A DNA stretch of 64,000 nucleotides from Liopterus haemorrhoidalis (taxonomy: Eukaryota; Arthropoda; Insecta; Coleoptera; Dytiscidae), in the NCBI GenBank assembly GCA_963971575.1, contig OZ020613.1, positions 45,498,239 through 45,562,238 of the forward strand, written 5' to 3'. Within the stretch, counting starts at the first letter, position 1. Each line of letters opens with the position of its first letter. Under the pieces are notes generated by a model. The model saw nothing but the letters and a program-made list of their open reading frames with translations, was not told the DNA's origin and made no database searches. Shown piece after piece: positions 1 through 10,669 of the stretch. The position numbers and the translations under genes were made by a program.

Positions 1-221
1 AAGATGTCACTAAAAAAGACAGTCGCTAACTTTGGGAGAAAAGCCAACAACTTAAGTCGCTTAGTATTCAGAATCGACATAGACTTTTCCTCGCTTTAAA
101 TGTTCTATAACAATGGTTAATGAGAACTGTTAACTGTTAATTCTGGAAATAATTTCTTATATATCATATTTGAATGGTTACTCTCCAAAAAGTGTTTGTT
201 TGTGAGGATAAAAATATCTAA
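1..221 (-). other. 3' flank of zinc-finger gene 1
   Basis: No gene is seen. The stretch around 20-100 resembles 6361-6440, which lies at the matching place downstream of zinc-finger gene 2 (shared words such as tttgggagaa and a tagaatcggcat-like block). It is therefore probably the duplicated 3' UTR or 3' flank of the array's repeat unit. Confidence 0.4.
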
Positions 222-946
222 CTACATGTAGAATGCTCTATCTTTAGCATGTGTTCGTTTGTGACTCAAAAGATTTGATGACACTGAAAATGCTTTATCG
301 CACTGATCACATTTGTATGGTTTCTCTCCAGAATGAATTCGTTTGTGTCTAACAAGATGTGATGACTCTGAAAATGCTTTAATGCACTGCTGACATTTGA
401 ATGGCTTCTCTCCAGAATGAATTCGTTTGTGTTTAGTGAGATGTGATGATTCTTTAAATTCTTTATCACACTGATCACATTTAAATGGTTTCTCTCCAGA
501 ATGAATTCGTCTGTGTGAAATTAGATTTGCTGACTGTGAAAATGCTTTACCACACTGTTCACATTTGAATGGCTTCTCTCCAGAATGAGTTCGTTTGTGC
601 GAAATAAGATTTGTTGACTGCGAAAATGCTTTATCACATTGCTCACATTTGAACGGTTTCTCTCCAGAATGAATTCGTTTGTGTTTAGTAAGATTGGATA
701 ATTCTTTAAATTCTTTACCACACTGATCACACTTGAATGGTTTCTCTCCAGAATGTATTCGTTTGTGACCAATGAGATGTGAAGACCTTAAAAATGCTTT
801 ATCACAGTAGTCACATTTGAATTGTTTTTTTCCAGAATATGTTTTTTTATGTCTAATGAGATGTGATGGCCTTGTAGTTTTGGGTTGTTCAGACTTGGAC
901 AACGTCTCACAACTCTCATCTGGTTCACTGAAAGACGTTCCAATTG
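222..946 (-). CDS. C2H2 zinc-finger protein, gene 1, terminal exon (7 fingers)
   Basis: This terminal exon encodes a probable nuclear DNA-binding protein. It begins at a splice acceptor (tttgtttgcag, exon base 946) in phase 1. There is no ATG at the apparent frame start, so the N-terminus must come from upstream exons at 1930-2061 and 2170-2287. After about 40 linker residues come seven tandem C2H2 fingers of the form F/Y-K-C-x2-C-x12-H-x3-H, joined by HSGEKPF/Y linkers, then a short tail ending KDRAFYM. All seven fingers keep both Cys and both His. Contact positions differ between fingers, as expected of sequence-specific factors. The linkers are the classical type used for tandem DNA binding. 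The DNA target cannot be read from this. The exon looks intact. Confidence 0.9.
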
Positions 947-1929
947 CTGCAAACAAACTTGCATTGATTACCGAGACAAAAATTTAGTTATAGTTGTTAC
1001 ACGAATTTCGAAGCTTGATAAATTTACGTTATTGTATAACAAAATTTTAAAGAGAAGCTATAAACTGTCTAAAACGTGCGTTAATTAAAGCTTAGTTTTG
1101 CCACATCAGCAGCTACATATACAACTAATCATTATAAATCCAGCTCCATCAGCGAGCAACATGATCTAGAAATCGGGCGGTCGGACCTTTTTTTTGTAAA
1201 CAAATAAATTATGTGTGTTTGATTACTTGAAGTCTGACTCCTGCTACTTGTTATGTACAATAATTTAAAAATGACGCATGACGGGTTTGGGATGCTTTTA
1301 AGTAATATAAAAAAAAATTATTTGATGAGGAAGACAATTCAGAAGAATTTTCCAAACCAGAAAATATTTTGGAAAAAGTGTTTAAATAAGCAGAGAGTAC
1401 TGTTCAAAACATGACTACAAATCAATTTAAAGTACATTTCCGCTTGCATCTTGAAAATTTTGAGTCTATTTGAGTGTATTTACAAGAAACTCAGTCTTTC
1501 AGTTTCTTCGAAAAAAAAAAAACCCTTGCACCAGTTTTTCGACAATAAAAATATGAAACTTAAAAAGCGTATAAAATATCAATTTTTAAAAGCATATTTG
1601 AAATAATGTTTTATTTATACCCGTTCATTTGATGTTGATGTAGGTTGAATGCTATTTAAATGATTACATAATTTTTCCAAACTGGGAATTCTAGTTCCCG
1701 TGTATTCAAATATATATCATAACCTGACCCTATCTATAATAAGTACTATTAAATTAACAGGAACTATAGTATCTTTTAAACTGAAATTGATAAGTTATGA
1801 AATCATCTATATAAAACAAACACAATGCTGTAAAATGCAAAGCAATTATCAACCAGTTCAGCAGTTGCACTAATAAATTTTTAAACAACCAATGATAACA
1901 AAAACATCAACTAAACTAGCTCAACTAAC
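947..1929 (-). other. Intron of zinc-finger gene 1
   Basis: This is the presumed intron between the donor at 1929 and the acceptor at 947. It contains no convincing ORF. The stretch 1096-1170 resembles 34412-34490 and 52340-52420 (the cagcgagcaacatgatctag block and its variants), which are matching introns of genes 4 and 5. This supports duplication of whole gene units. The rest is AT-rich with nothing recognisable. Confidence 0.5.
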
Positions 1930-2061
1930 CAGTGTTTGTGACCGGTGTACTCTCCAATTCATCTTCAAATTCACTGGTGTCCACAGGTTCAGACTTGATG
2001 TAAATCTCCTCTATTTTGGTATTATCGTGGTATACGTCATCGGTGTCTTCCTTTTTAATTT
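1930..2061 (-). CDS. Zinc-finger gene 1, exon 2 (type-2 acidic cassette)
   Basis: This 132-nt internal exon has acceptor ttttag and donor G|GTTAGT, phase 1 at both ends. It encodes about 44 acidic residues containing YIKSEPVDTSEFEDELE. IKSE fits the SUMO consensus psi-K-x-E, and a second IKKE motif is formed across the upstream junction. Two exons of identical length and near-identical sequence lie at 19793-19924 and 40781-40912. The tail (VTNT plus G) joins in phase to the finger exon (CA-ATT). No known domain such as ZAD, BTB or KRAB is visible. A regulatory, SUMO-modifiable N-terminal segment is inferred. Confidence 0.8.
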
Positions 2062-2169
2062 CTAAAATTAACAAATATAAACTGATATCTTATTGTAAAA
2101 ATATAGTCCCATTATTTTGGATGTTCTAATACTGCTGAACTTCACCTGAAATAAACTGTCATTACTTAC

Positions 2170-2287
2170 CACTTTTCCATTCAGTCGTATTCTCTATTTC
2201 AGTCTTCACTTCATATTCATCAACGTCTTCATATTCTGCTTTAATGTCCATCTCCTTTTTTAGTAATATATCTGTCTCTCGTATCAT
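2170..2287 (-). CDS. Zinc-finger gene 1, first coding exon (type-1)
   Basis: This start exon ends in a strong donor (GTG|GTAAGTAAT) in phase 1. Two overlapping ATGs occur (ATGAATG, minus strand 2291-2285). The paralogous exons at 20077-20194 and 41081-41201 start at the first ATG. Here that frame hits a stop after 16 codons because of one extra base near 2250, while the second ATG (2287) gives an open frame of 39 codons that rejoins the conserved sequence. It contains two psi-K-x-E motifs (DIKAE and EVKTE). The N-terminal dozen residues therefore differ from the paralogues while the rest is conserved. No signal peptide or membrane segment is seen. Confidence 0.7.
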
Positions 2288-2291
2288 TCAT

Positions 2292-2415
2292 ATTCAATTC
2301 TAACAAACCCCTTCTAATTTTTTAACTTATTTGTAAATAAGCCAAATTAATCCTGCTGTACGAAGCTTGCTTTAATAATATCAGTACGTAGCACTCCGTG
2401 CAAATTAAAGTGGCA
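2292..2415 (-). promoter_or_regulatory. Conserved 5' leader/promoter block of gene 1
   Basis: The word gtagca-n-tccgtgc (plus strand, about 2386-2401) and the adjoining 90 bases recur immediately upstream of the start exons at 20195-20310 and 41202-41335. Position and conservation suggest a shared 5' UTR and core promoter. No TATA box is evident at a fixed spacing, and the start of transcription is not visible. Confidence 0.35.
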
Positions 2416-2635
2416 AACAAAATACATCGGCATTCGACACCGCCATCTGTTACAGCAAAATGAAAATGGGGTGAGTGTATGTCCAGAACTGCCAGACGAT
2501 CGGATTTCAGCGGGAATTTCCCGAAATAGAAATTACAATCCTGATACAATTTGTTATTCCCAATTTGCACAGAACATTCCAAAATCGAAATAAGAAAATA
2601 TTAATATTTAGGACATTGAAATAAAAACACTAGGC

Positions 2636-3222
2636 CAGCGGTTCTTAAACTGTGGTCCGCGTAGCCATTATCGGGGGTCCGCGGAACAATTTTGACATTA
2701 AATTTACATCACCCAACTTTTCGCTTTTATTGAAATAACTCATTTAATAAAAATCCTACATGGTCAGGACTTTTTGTATTTGTTGTTACCTAACTAGTTA
2801 TTGACATAACTAAACAATAATTAGGAAAAATTTAATTATTTTTATTCAACTACAAATTATTTACAGAAAACATATTATAATAAGATCTATTTTGACCAAT
2901 ATTTGACCAAGAAATGTTTGTATGAGCTTAACGTATTATATTTTGTAACTTTTCTAATTCTTCTTACTACTATTTTTATTCATTTTATGTTTTTTATTCG
3001 TAATGCTAATAAAAATGTTCATCTCTATAAATGCGCAATACCATTTATTAAAATAACCAGCGATATATTTTTACCAATATTTATTATAACGTAGTGCCTA
3101 TGAGATTACTGAGCCAGAAATTAAGTCTCAAGAACGACGTAAAATGCCTAGGGTAGGGATGGGGTCCGCAAAAAAAATGTTCAAGAGGAGGTCCTCGGAC
3201 TACATAAGTTTAAGAACCCCTG
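2636..3222. mobile_element. Non-autonomous hAT element, 587 bp
   Basis: The left end CAGCGGTTCTTAAACTGTGG and the inverted right end (CAGGGGTTCTTAAACTTATG) form imperfect terminal inverted repeats. The element is flanked by a perfect 8-bp target duplication, cactaggc (2628-2635 and 3223-3230). An 8-bp duplication with CAG/CTG ends is diagnostic of hAT. No transposase is encoded; the small AT-rich ORFs inside are not credible. It lies just upstream of gene 1. Confidence 0.9.
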
Positions 3223-3462
3223 CACTAGGCGCTTCTTAAAAGTCGGGTGATCGTTTGAGACCACTGGTAATATCGACTGTTAAGGATGGTATCCAATAGA
3301 TTTAAACGTAGAACGCAGATTTCATTGCTTTGGTTTCCAACTTAGAATATCGTGTCAAAACTCTTTAAGTTAACCTCTTTGTAAAAGAAGTTTCTTAAAA
3401 AGTGTCAAATGACAGGTATTTACTACTTAGTATGGACGATGATTTAGCAGTGCTATCCAGAG

Positions 3463-3536
3463 CAGTGTTCCTCAACAGGTGGTCCGCGGACCACTGACGG
3501 TCCGCAGAAAAATTTTAGTGGTGTTTAGAAACACTG
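3463..3536. mobile_element. Miniature hAT remnant, 74 bp
   Basis: It starts CAGTGTTCCTCAACAGG, ends GAAACACTG, and is flanked by an 8-bp direct repeat with one mismatch (atccagag, atctagag). It contains an internal palindrome, ggtccgcggacc. This is very short for a hAT element and is probably internally deleted. Confidence 0.65.
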
Positions 3537-3544
3537 ATCTAGAG

Positions 3545-5321
3545 GTCTGAAGCACTAACAAATTCTGATGCAATAACATATTTATTTTAAATATAAAACA
3601 GGTTATTCTAATAATTGAAATTTAAATTTTAAATAATTATTAAATTATTTATATATATATGAAATCCAAAATCATTTATTAATTTTGGGGCCCCCAAATC
3701 TTCGAGGCCCGAAGCAACTGCTTCATTTCCTTGTTGGATAATCCACCACTGGAGCTATCAATTTTTATTGTTACCGTTATGCTGATTATTCGCAAACACA
3801 GTATATCTTGAGCACGATGGTAAATGGTAGCAACCAGGGCCGCCGCCCATGTGATCACATCCATAAGACCGGCCTTTCTAAAATCGAACCCAAATGTCGC
3901 TCGTGAGCAAGCTTTTATAAGACCGCCCTCTATTAGTAGGATTCTATAGAATCGACCCCAAATTCTGCCCATTAATATGCCACCCGTGTGCGGCGCACAT
4001 GTTGATCAGAGGCACGCGGTAGCTCGGTTTCCACATTTATTACAAGTTTTCTGTCCAAATTCATTATTAATCAGTAATCTAATCTAACCACGATAATTAT
4101 TTATTTCCCTTATTTCAATACCGTGAAGCCAACAAATGTTGACAGGTTCTATCTATATACATACGACATATTGAATATGTTTTGTCTTTTTCTATCATGT
4201 TTTCCTATTGGCCAGACGTCAAAACGTAGACGTGAAATATAAAAATATCAATATTCTACGTGAATGTTTCTACTGTTACGTCCATCTACGTCTGATTGGA
4301 AACCGTAGCATGCATTTTTTTTGTCTGCAGGGCCCCCCAAAAATTGCTCTGCCCTCCCCCAATGCTTGGAGAAAAATGTGGGACCAAAAAGGATGTTTTT
4401 TTTTTTCATAACTCATCACTTATATTTTAGTAGTGAGGACTTTTTTTTAAGTCATCACTTGTTTTAGAAGTGAGGACCTTTATTTAAGGAATATTTCCTG
4501 CCCCCCCCCATATTTTACTCAAGTATTTTCTGGCCCCTCCAGATTTTAAGAGCTAGTGCCGTCACTGGATACCTACGTGTCAAAATATCTAAACAATGTT
4601 TGTTTTTCATCTGTTTTTGGTCAAGTTTATTGAGAGTCGTTATCCTATCCGAAATGGTGGTTACGAATAGGATACTTTTAACATTTGCCATTTGTATAAC
4701 GTGTTGTTGTATCCTAAGTACATAAGTGTGCGTAAGTACACCGTACGTTGCATTACTATCAATAAGTTGAAATTTGTCTGCATATTATGTGTACACAAAT
4801 ACGTTACTATACATAACATTGCGTAGATATATTTTAAATGAGTGGTTCTGTTATCTAAGGAAAAAAAGATTTTTTAAGTGCTTTGGTATATATTTACAAA
4901 GAAAAATCCAATGATGCCAATTTTACTGTATTAGACGTACTTATATTAAGAACTTATACATATTATGTAAACGTAAAAGGCTATTACTTGTGACATCATT
5001 GTCTTTATAAAATATCCAACTATAATTAATTTAATTCTGTTTTTTATATTGAATAAGTTTCATAACTTTATTTAATACGCATGTTATGTACAGAAATTTG
5101 TGTATTTCTTTTGTTGTTGTTTTTTTTTTCATAATTTTCTTTATTGATAATAAAACACAATTTGGTTTTGTTTTTTGTGATTATTAAATTTATTGCTCTT
5201 CACAACTAAATGATCTATTTCTAGAATGGTTTTGTTTGTTGCGAAACAGTGTGTCGATTCTAAACATTTAGCGACCAGAAGTCATTTTAGTTAGCCGCGA
5301 AGCCGTAAAGCAGTCAGTGTA
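3545..5321. other. Intergenic DNA with transposon debris
   Basis: No gene is supported. Between 3670 and 4570 there are several hAT-like fragments: gggccccc-rich ends near 3680 and 4330, and a possible right end gtgccgtcactg near 4557-4568. No paired ends or target duplications could be fitted. Around 4400-4490 a short unit (catcacttN-tagtgaggac type) occurs twice. The remainder is AT-rich and featureless. Confidence 0.35.
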
Positions 5322-5323
5322 TA

Positions 5324-5837
5324 CCATAAAATCTCGAACATAATTCGCACTCGTGTATAATGTGCATGTTTGAATCAGCGCGAAAGTTTCTGATAAAATT
5401 AAAATTCGTATACAATACGCACCCATTATTGTTCAAGTTTGTATTTTAAATTGCATAAGCATCTTTAATAAAACAAACATTTAACAAAAAGGATCGAAAA
5501 TGTCAAATATTGGTACTACACAAAATTATAAGTTTTAATAATAACGATAACGTCAAATATCATTCATAATCAGTCACTAATATAAAGCTCATTTACTGCT
5601 GACAAAGTTATCGGTTCCGTCGTAATAAGAATCGCTAACATCATCTTCTTCTGAAGACACCGGCTCATAAAACGTCATCCTCACTGCCGTCCTTTCTTAC
5701 AACATTTCTCACAGTTGTACGTGTACTTGTTAAATATTGAAAATATTTTTTTTATACGCGAGTGTAATACGCATCCCATTATTTGCGGGCTGAAGCGTGT
5801 ACATATTGTGCGTATTATAATTGAGATTTCGCGACAG
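5324..5837. mobile_element. Tc1/mariner (pogo-like) MITE, about 514 bp
   Basis: The ends form an imperfect inverted repeat: left CCATAAAATCTCGAACATAA then TTCGCAC, right (inverted) CTGTCGCGAAATCTCAATTA then TAATACGCAC. TA dinucleotides flank both sides (5322-5323 and 5838-5839). The right boundary is independently supported because resemblance to the paralogous flank near 50085 begins immediately after it. No ORF is present. Assignment to pogo rather than another TA-inserting family is uncertain. Confidence 0.5.
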
Positions 5838-6583
5838 TAATTTTATTTTTTAGTGTTGGTATTACATAGTGCTACTATTGTTTATGTTGCTAACGCAGAA
5901 GAGATAACAATATGTTATTTTATGTATAATTAATTGTTTATACCTTATATGCGGAGCAGATATGGGCGTCTCCGTATTTTCTTGGTTTGCCTTTACATTT
6001 AAACATTGCCTAGACAATATTTTCAATATAGTCTATGTCTACCATGTATACAACAAGAGTAGAGATGAAAATATGTCGCTAAAGTAAGTATAACTAAGAA
6101 TAACTATAACATGATTATAAAGTAAAAATAAAATGTTTAAATTGGTTTTGCACTGTACCTACAACATATATGTAATCGATAATCAACTTCGAATATAAAA
6201 ATCACAACACATTTCAAATCATACACATGAAACGAACAATCACGACTAAGTGACTGACGCTATGATACTTGTCAACTGCTCTTTAGTTGTCCCCAAGAAA
6301 TTGCCGACAAGTCGCTAGCTCTGTTAATTCTTGACTACCCAAAAAGATAACTAATAAATTCACCAGCTACCTTTGGGAGAAGAGCTGTCACTTTGGTCAC
6401 TAAGTATTTAGAATCGGCATCTAGACTGTACTTAAAATATTCTATTACAATGTTCACATTCGAAAGGGTTTCCTGTAGAAAATGGTAGTGACTAAGGAGA
6501 ACGCTTTTAAGAAATGCTTTATTATAATCATATTTGAATTTACTCTACAGAAAATGTTTATTTCCGAGTATAAAAAAGTCACA
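5838..6583. other. Duplicated 3' flank of zinc-finger gene 2
   Basis: No gene is seen. Parts of 5838-6260 (tacatagtgcta, gtttatgtt, acatttcaaatcata and surroundings) align in order with 50085-50300, downstream of gene 5. 6361-6440 matches the start of the window. A degenerate finger-like tail may lie at 6440-6580. Confidence 0.45.
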
Positions 6584-7707
6584 TTACAATGGTCTCCGGA
6601 AATGTGATCGTTTGTGACTCAAGAGATTTGATGACGCTGAAAATGCTTTATCGCACTGATCACATGTATATGGTTTCACTCCAGAATGAATTCGTTTATG
6701 AGTAGCGAGATTTGATGACGCTGAAAATTTTTTATTACACTGATCACATTTGTAGGGTTTCTCGCCAGTATGTATTCGTTTATGTTTAATGAGATTTGAT
6801 GATACTGCAAATTTTTTATTACACAGATCACATTGGTGGGGTTTCTCACCAGTATGTATTTGTTTATGTTTAACTAGATTTGAAGGATGTGCAAATGCTT
6901 TATCACATTGCACACATTTGAATGGTCTTTCTTCAGAATGTACTCTTTTGTGTCTAGTGAGACTTGATGAATCTGAAAAAGCTTTGTCACACTGATCACA
7001 TTTGAATGGTCTCTCATCAGAATGTATTCGTTTGTGTCTAATGACACTTGATGAATCTGAAAATGCTTTGTCACACTGATCGCATTTGAATGGTTTCTCC
7101 TCAGAATGTACTCGTTTGTGATTCAATAGATTTGATGACACTGAAAATGCTTTATCGCACTGATCACATTTGTATGGTTTCTCTCCAGAATGAATTCGCT
7201 TATGAGTAATAAGACTTGATGACGCTGCAAATGTTTTATTACACTGATCACATTTGAAGGGTTTCTCGCCAGTATGTATTCGTTTATGTTTAATGAGATT
7301 TGAAGGGTGTGTAAATGCTTTATCACACAGATTACATATGAAGGGTTTGTCTCCAGAATGTATTCGCTTGTGAATATTGAGACTTGATAACTGTGTAAAT
7401 GCCTTATCACACTGCTCACATTTGAATGGTTTCTCTCCAGAATGTATTCGTTTGTGTCTAGTCAGACTTGATAAATCTGAAAATGCTTTGTCACACTGAT
7501 CACATTTGAACCCACATGGGTTTTCTTCAGAATGAATTCGTGTGTGTTTAATGAGATGTGATGACTGTGTAAATTCTTTATCACACTCAGTACATTTAAA
7601 TCGTTTTACTCCAGAATATGTCATTTTACGTCTAATGAGATGTGGTGACCTTGTTGTTGTGGGCGTCTCACAACTTTTAGCTGGTTCACAGGAAGATGTT
7701 CCAATAG
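6584..7707 (-). CDS. C2H2 zinc-finger protein, gene 2, terminal exon (12 fingers)
   Basis: This is the largest intact finger exon of the array. It begins at the acceptor tttgtttgcag (exon base 7707) in phase 1 and encodes AIGTSSCEP, a short basic linker and twelve C2H2 fingers. It ends with SHKRSHFRRPL and a stop. Fingers 1 and 2 are joined by an aberrant linker (HSEENPCGFKC); the others use HSGEKPF or HSEERPF. All twelve keep C2 and H2. Several neighbours are near-duplicates, which suggests recent growth by unequal exchange within the exon. The likely N-terminus is start exon 20077-20194, cassette 19793-19924 and cassette 9152-9310, all phase 1. The product is a predicted nuclear DNA-binding regulator with unknown target. 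Confidence 0.9.
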
Positions 7708-7740
7708 CTGCAAACAAACTTGCATTGATTACAGAGACAA

Positions 7741-7745
7741 AAAAA

Positions 7746-7780
<35 letters not shown>
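7741..7780. repeat. (AAAT)n microsatellite
   Basis: About nine uninterrupted AAAT units lie in the intron just upstream of the finger exon of gene 2. Confidence 0.9.
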
Positions 7781-7909
7781 GATAAAATAAAATTACTTTC
7801 AAATATAAAATTTTCCTGCACGTAGCTCATGAATTTCGAAGATTTATAACTATGCGTATTCGATAACAAAAATACTAATTTTTAGACAAAAGTAATTTTA
7901 AACACAGAC

Positions 7910-8541
7910 TTGGGATCAACAGCACTATGACGTGACACAAAGCGGACAATATTTGAACTTGTAAGGCGAGGAAATGTTTATTGTTTACATGCGTTTGAAC
8001 TTTAGTGTTGCAGTTTGTTTGTAATATTAATTTTGATAGCAATTATTATTCTTTTTTATATTACTTTGTGATATAATGAGTTGTCATAACACAAATTTCT
8101 GTGTATTTGGTTGTCACTCTAGAAAAGGAAGTGATAGAAACATTCACTTCCATTATTTTCCAAATGAAAGTTGTGAAAATAATAAATAAATTTGGCGTTG
8201 TAACAGAGATGAAAAATTCTATAAATACGGGAAAAAAAGTGACAAAAAGTATGAGGGTGTACTTACGGCATTTCAGCTACAGTTTACATCAATATTGTTA
8301 ATTCACTAATATTTAGCAAACTAGCATTTATTAACTGGATAAATAACAAATACTAAATTATAAAAATCCTTTTCGAACATAATTAAATATAAATTTTGTA
8401 CGTAGATATTCTGATATTCCGGTAAATCCTTACTAAAGTGTTTGCTTTCGTTTTTGATTAATTTTTTTACGCAGGGAGTTTCTAACAGAGGTTGCTGAAC
8501 AGAAGCCTTACAACAGTACGAACGTACTGTTATAAGGCTTC
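7910..8541. mobile_element. Truncated THAP/SWIM-type DNA transposon fragment
   Basis: It begins TTGGGATCAACAGCACTATG, the same terminus as the elements at 18536 and 47500. It contains a decayed THAP reading frame at 8076-8189. On the minus strand near 8470-8515 it contains a decayed segment (PLLETPC) matching the second gene of the 18536-19732 element. The right terminal repeat is missing. A hairpin (8502-8541, arms gaagcctta-acagtacg) sits at the truncated end. Confidence 0.6.
8076..8189 (+). pseudogene. THAP zinc-finger N-terminus, transposase remnant
   Basis: The frame from ATG 8076 encodes 37 residues with FCVFGCHSRKG and HFHYFPNE, the start of a THAP domain (C-x2-4-C plus the F-H-x-F-P signature). 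It stops at the same codon number as the paralogue at 18739-18852. The later C-x2-H part survives only as a degenerate VYLRHF frame near 8260. It is a dead fragment of a transposase DNA-binding domain. Confidence 0.6.
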
Positions 8542-8579
8542 AGTTGAAAGTTCCAAAGGACAATGTTGTGATGATTGTC

Positions 8580-9060
8580 GAATGCAATAAAATGGGAACA
8601 AAGATAAATTTGTTCTTGTAATACCTCTACAAAATAGAGAATTTATTAATGAATAGCTGTAGACTGGAATAAAATCCGTTATCTCTTGAAAAGAAAAAGA
8701 TGATCGAACTGAATGGTGATATGATCTTGAGCAGACTTTAGTAATAAAGAGTTTATCGACTTAATGAAGTTCTTCTAAAATGTTCGACGGTTTGCCAAAA
8801 AGACAATGGAAATTCCAAGAAAATTGGGAAATATCTTCACAAATTGTACTGACAAAGAAAAGAGCGGAAGCACTGCAAGAAATTTATATTATATTAAATT
8901 TAATTGATTAAACTGTTTCAAAATCGATAGATCCGTTTATCGTGTGTGCTGCAGTAAAGAGATCCCAAATGAAGTATAAATGACAAACACCTTTGGGTTG
9001 ACCTAAAAAATTCCGATATATGATTATACTATATGCATAAAGACAGCGACAGATTTTGAA
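8580..9060. other. Duplicated intron block of gene 2
   Basis: This block is similar over most of its length to 35380-35800 in gene 4 (for example aataaaatccgttatctctt and gcactgcaagaaa). It has no open frame. It marks the segmental duplication that carried the adjoining 159-nt cassette exon. Confidence 0.6.
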
Positions 9061-9151
9061 GTATGTATTACATGAACTCAGTAAATGGAAACTGGGAATA
9101 AGAGAATTGGGAGGTTACAACTTGAAAAATAATATTAAATTACTAACTGAC

Positions 9152-9310
9152 CAGTATTTTGTACAGCTACAATCTTCTTACATTCGCCGTCATCTTCACA
9201 TTCAGCCTTGATGTTAATTTCCTCAGTACCGATAATATTTGTGTCGTAGTTATACAGGAACATGTCGTCAGTAGATGATGTGATACATGTCTTCCGAGTA
9301 TCAAGCTTTC
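9152..9310 (-). CDS. Type-3 acidic cassette exon (zinc-finger gene 2)
   Basis: This 159-nt (53-codon) internal exon has acceptor tttcag and donor CTG|GTCAGT, phase 1 on both sides. It encodes LDTRKTCITSSTDD, then an acidic part with NIKAECEDDGE, and ends NTG. Copies of identical length lie at 35950-36108 and 56767-56925. IKAE matches the SUMO consensus psi-K-x-E. No family name could be assigned. It can splice in phase from cassette 19793-19924 and into the finger exon 6584-7707. Placing it in gene 2 relies on order and phase only. Confidence 0.75.
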
Positions 9311-9329
9311 CTGAAAAATAAATACTCAT

Positions 9330-10660
9330 AGTTACTATTATTCTGTCTATGTTTTCAATGTAGATTAATTTTTTCAGTCTGTTTGCGACTGGGAAATTTT
9401 TATATAAAATTAATTCTGAAACAAATCAATAATTTTTGTGAGTTGCTCCGTATGTGGATGGCCTTAATTTTATTTAGATCTGTACAACAACTGATAAGCA
9501 GTATAAAAATTTAAATCATAAATTACTAGACACCCTTACTAAAGATTCGTGAGAGCAAGTTGTCGCGACACACCGTTAGGAAAGCACTAGACCATAATAA
9601 TAAAATGTATGTTATTAAGACATTTGCCCTTTTAATGTAACACACGGTCAATGTGCATGTGACAATAACAACACAGTATTAATAACATAGGTTTATGTAG
9701 GACGGTCCGACCACATCCTGCCAAATATATAGGTACTTGTGGCAACAACGAGAAGGATCGGAGAGTAGTAATAGGACGAATAGAGACATCACAGCGTACA
9801 TCACCTATATTCAATTTCTTAATTTGATTTATATGTGTTTTTGTTTAATTAAATGTGTAATTTTAAATTTTAAATTTTTAGTTATCACTAAAATCCTACA
9901 AATAAATAAATATTGTTAGTTAAAAATATAACAATATATAACATAAATACAAATGACTGATAGCGCATGTTATTATAAATAGATACAGCAGCAAATATGA
10001 AAAGATCTGGGCGCTGAGTAAACCGCAATATCTGACAGAAAATGGAAGTAATCTTTGATTATCCAAAGAAGTCCAGTCCAGGCTATATGGTTGGACTTCT
10101 TCAGATAATAATTAACGTACTGGTGTGTTTCTTTCTCACTCATATTGGCAAAATAGTAAGACAAATACAAATGAAGTTTTTCAATCAATATTATTTATTG
10201 TTCAGGTATAGCTACGACAAATGTACTTATACATACAAACGTGTACCATAGGTTATCCCACCTAGGGGCTTGTCTGAGATTACTAATGTTTTTTAGCGTC
10301 ATTCGTACTAAACCAGTGGCGTCTATAACTCTGTTTTACTATTTATTTCATCGTATTTTTCATTAAATCTTTCCTTTTCAGGACAATATTTCTATTTTAA
10401 ATAATTGAGTTTATTTAAAACAATATGAATGTAAAAAACGTAAGAAAGAAGTCCCATGAATTGGTTTATAACCTGTACGAATATTTTCTACGAGACCAAG
10501 AAAATCAGTGGACCTTAGTTAACTATACATGCAGTTCAGCAGGTAAATAAATATGAATTACTCCTACCGTTCCAAAATAAGTGTCCATTTGGTGTCAAAT
10601 TTTATATGTTGGAGAGTCTATACTGGAAACTAAGGGACGTAGTGGAAAATTAACTTTGTG
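9330..10660. other. Intron/intergenic DNA
   Basis: I see no gene, repeat or RNA here. Short frames are AT-rich and lack recognisable motifs. It would be intronic if gene 2 runs from 20194 to 6584. Confidence 0.4.
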
Positions 10661-10669
10661 TATTATCCC

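Noticed and set aside
266..772. Additional open frames overlapping the finger exons, for example at 266-478, 521-772, 7123-7419 and 33125-33571
   Set aside because: They are shifted readings of the repetitive finger codons (recurring HKRIH sequence read as TNEYILE) and not separate genes.
3679..3972. 97-codon minus-strand frame near gggccccc-rich sequence
   Set aside because: No recognisable domain; it overlaps probable hAT debris without paired ends.
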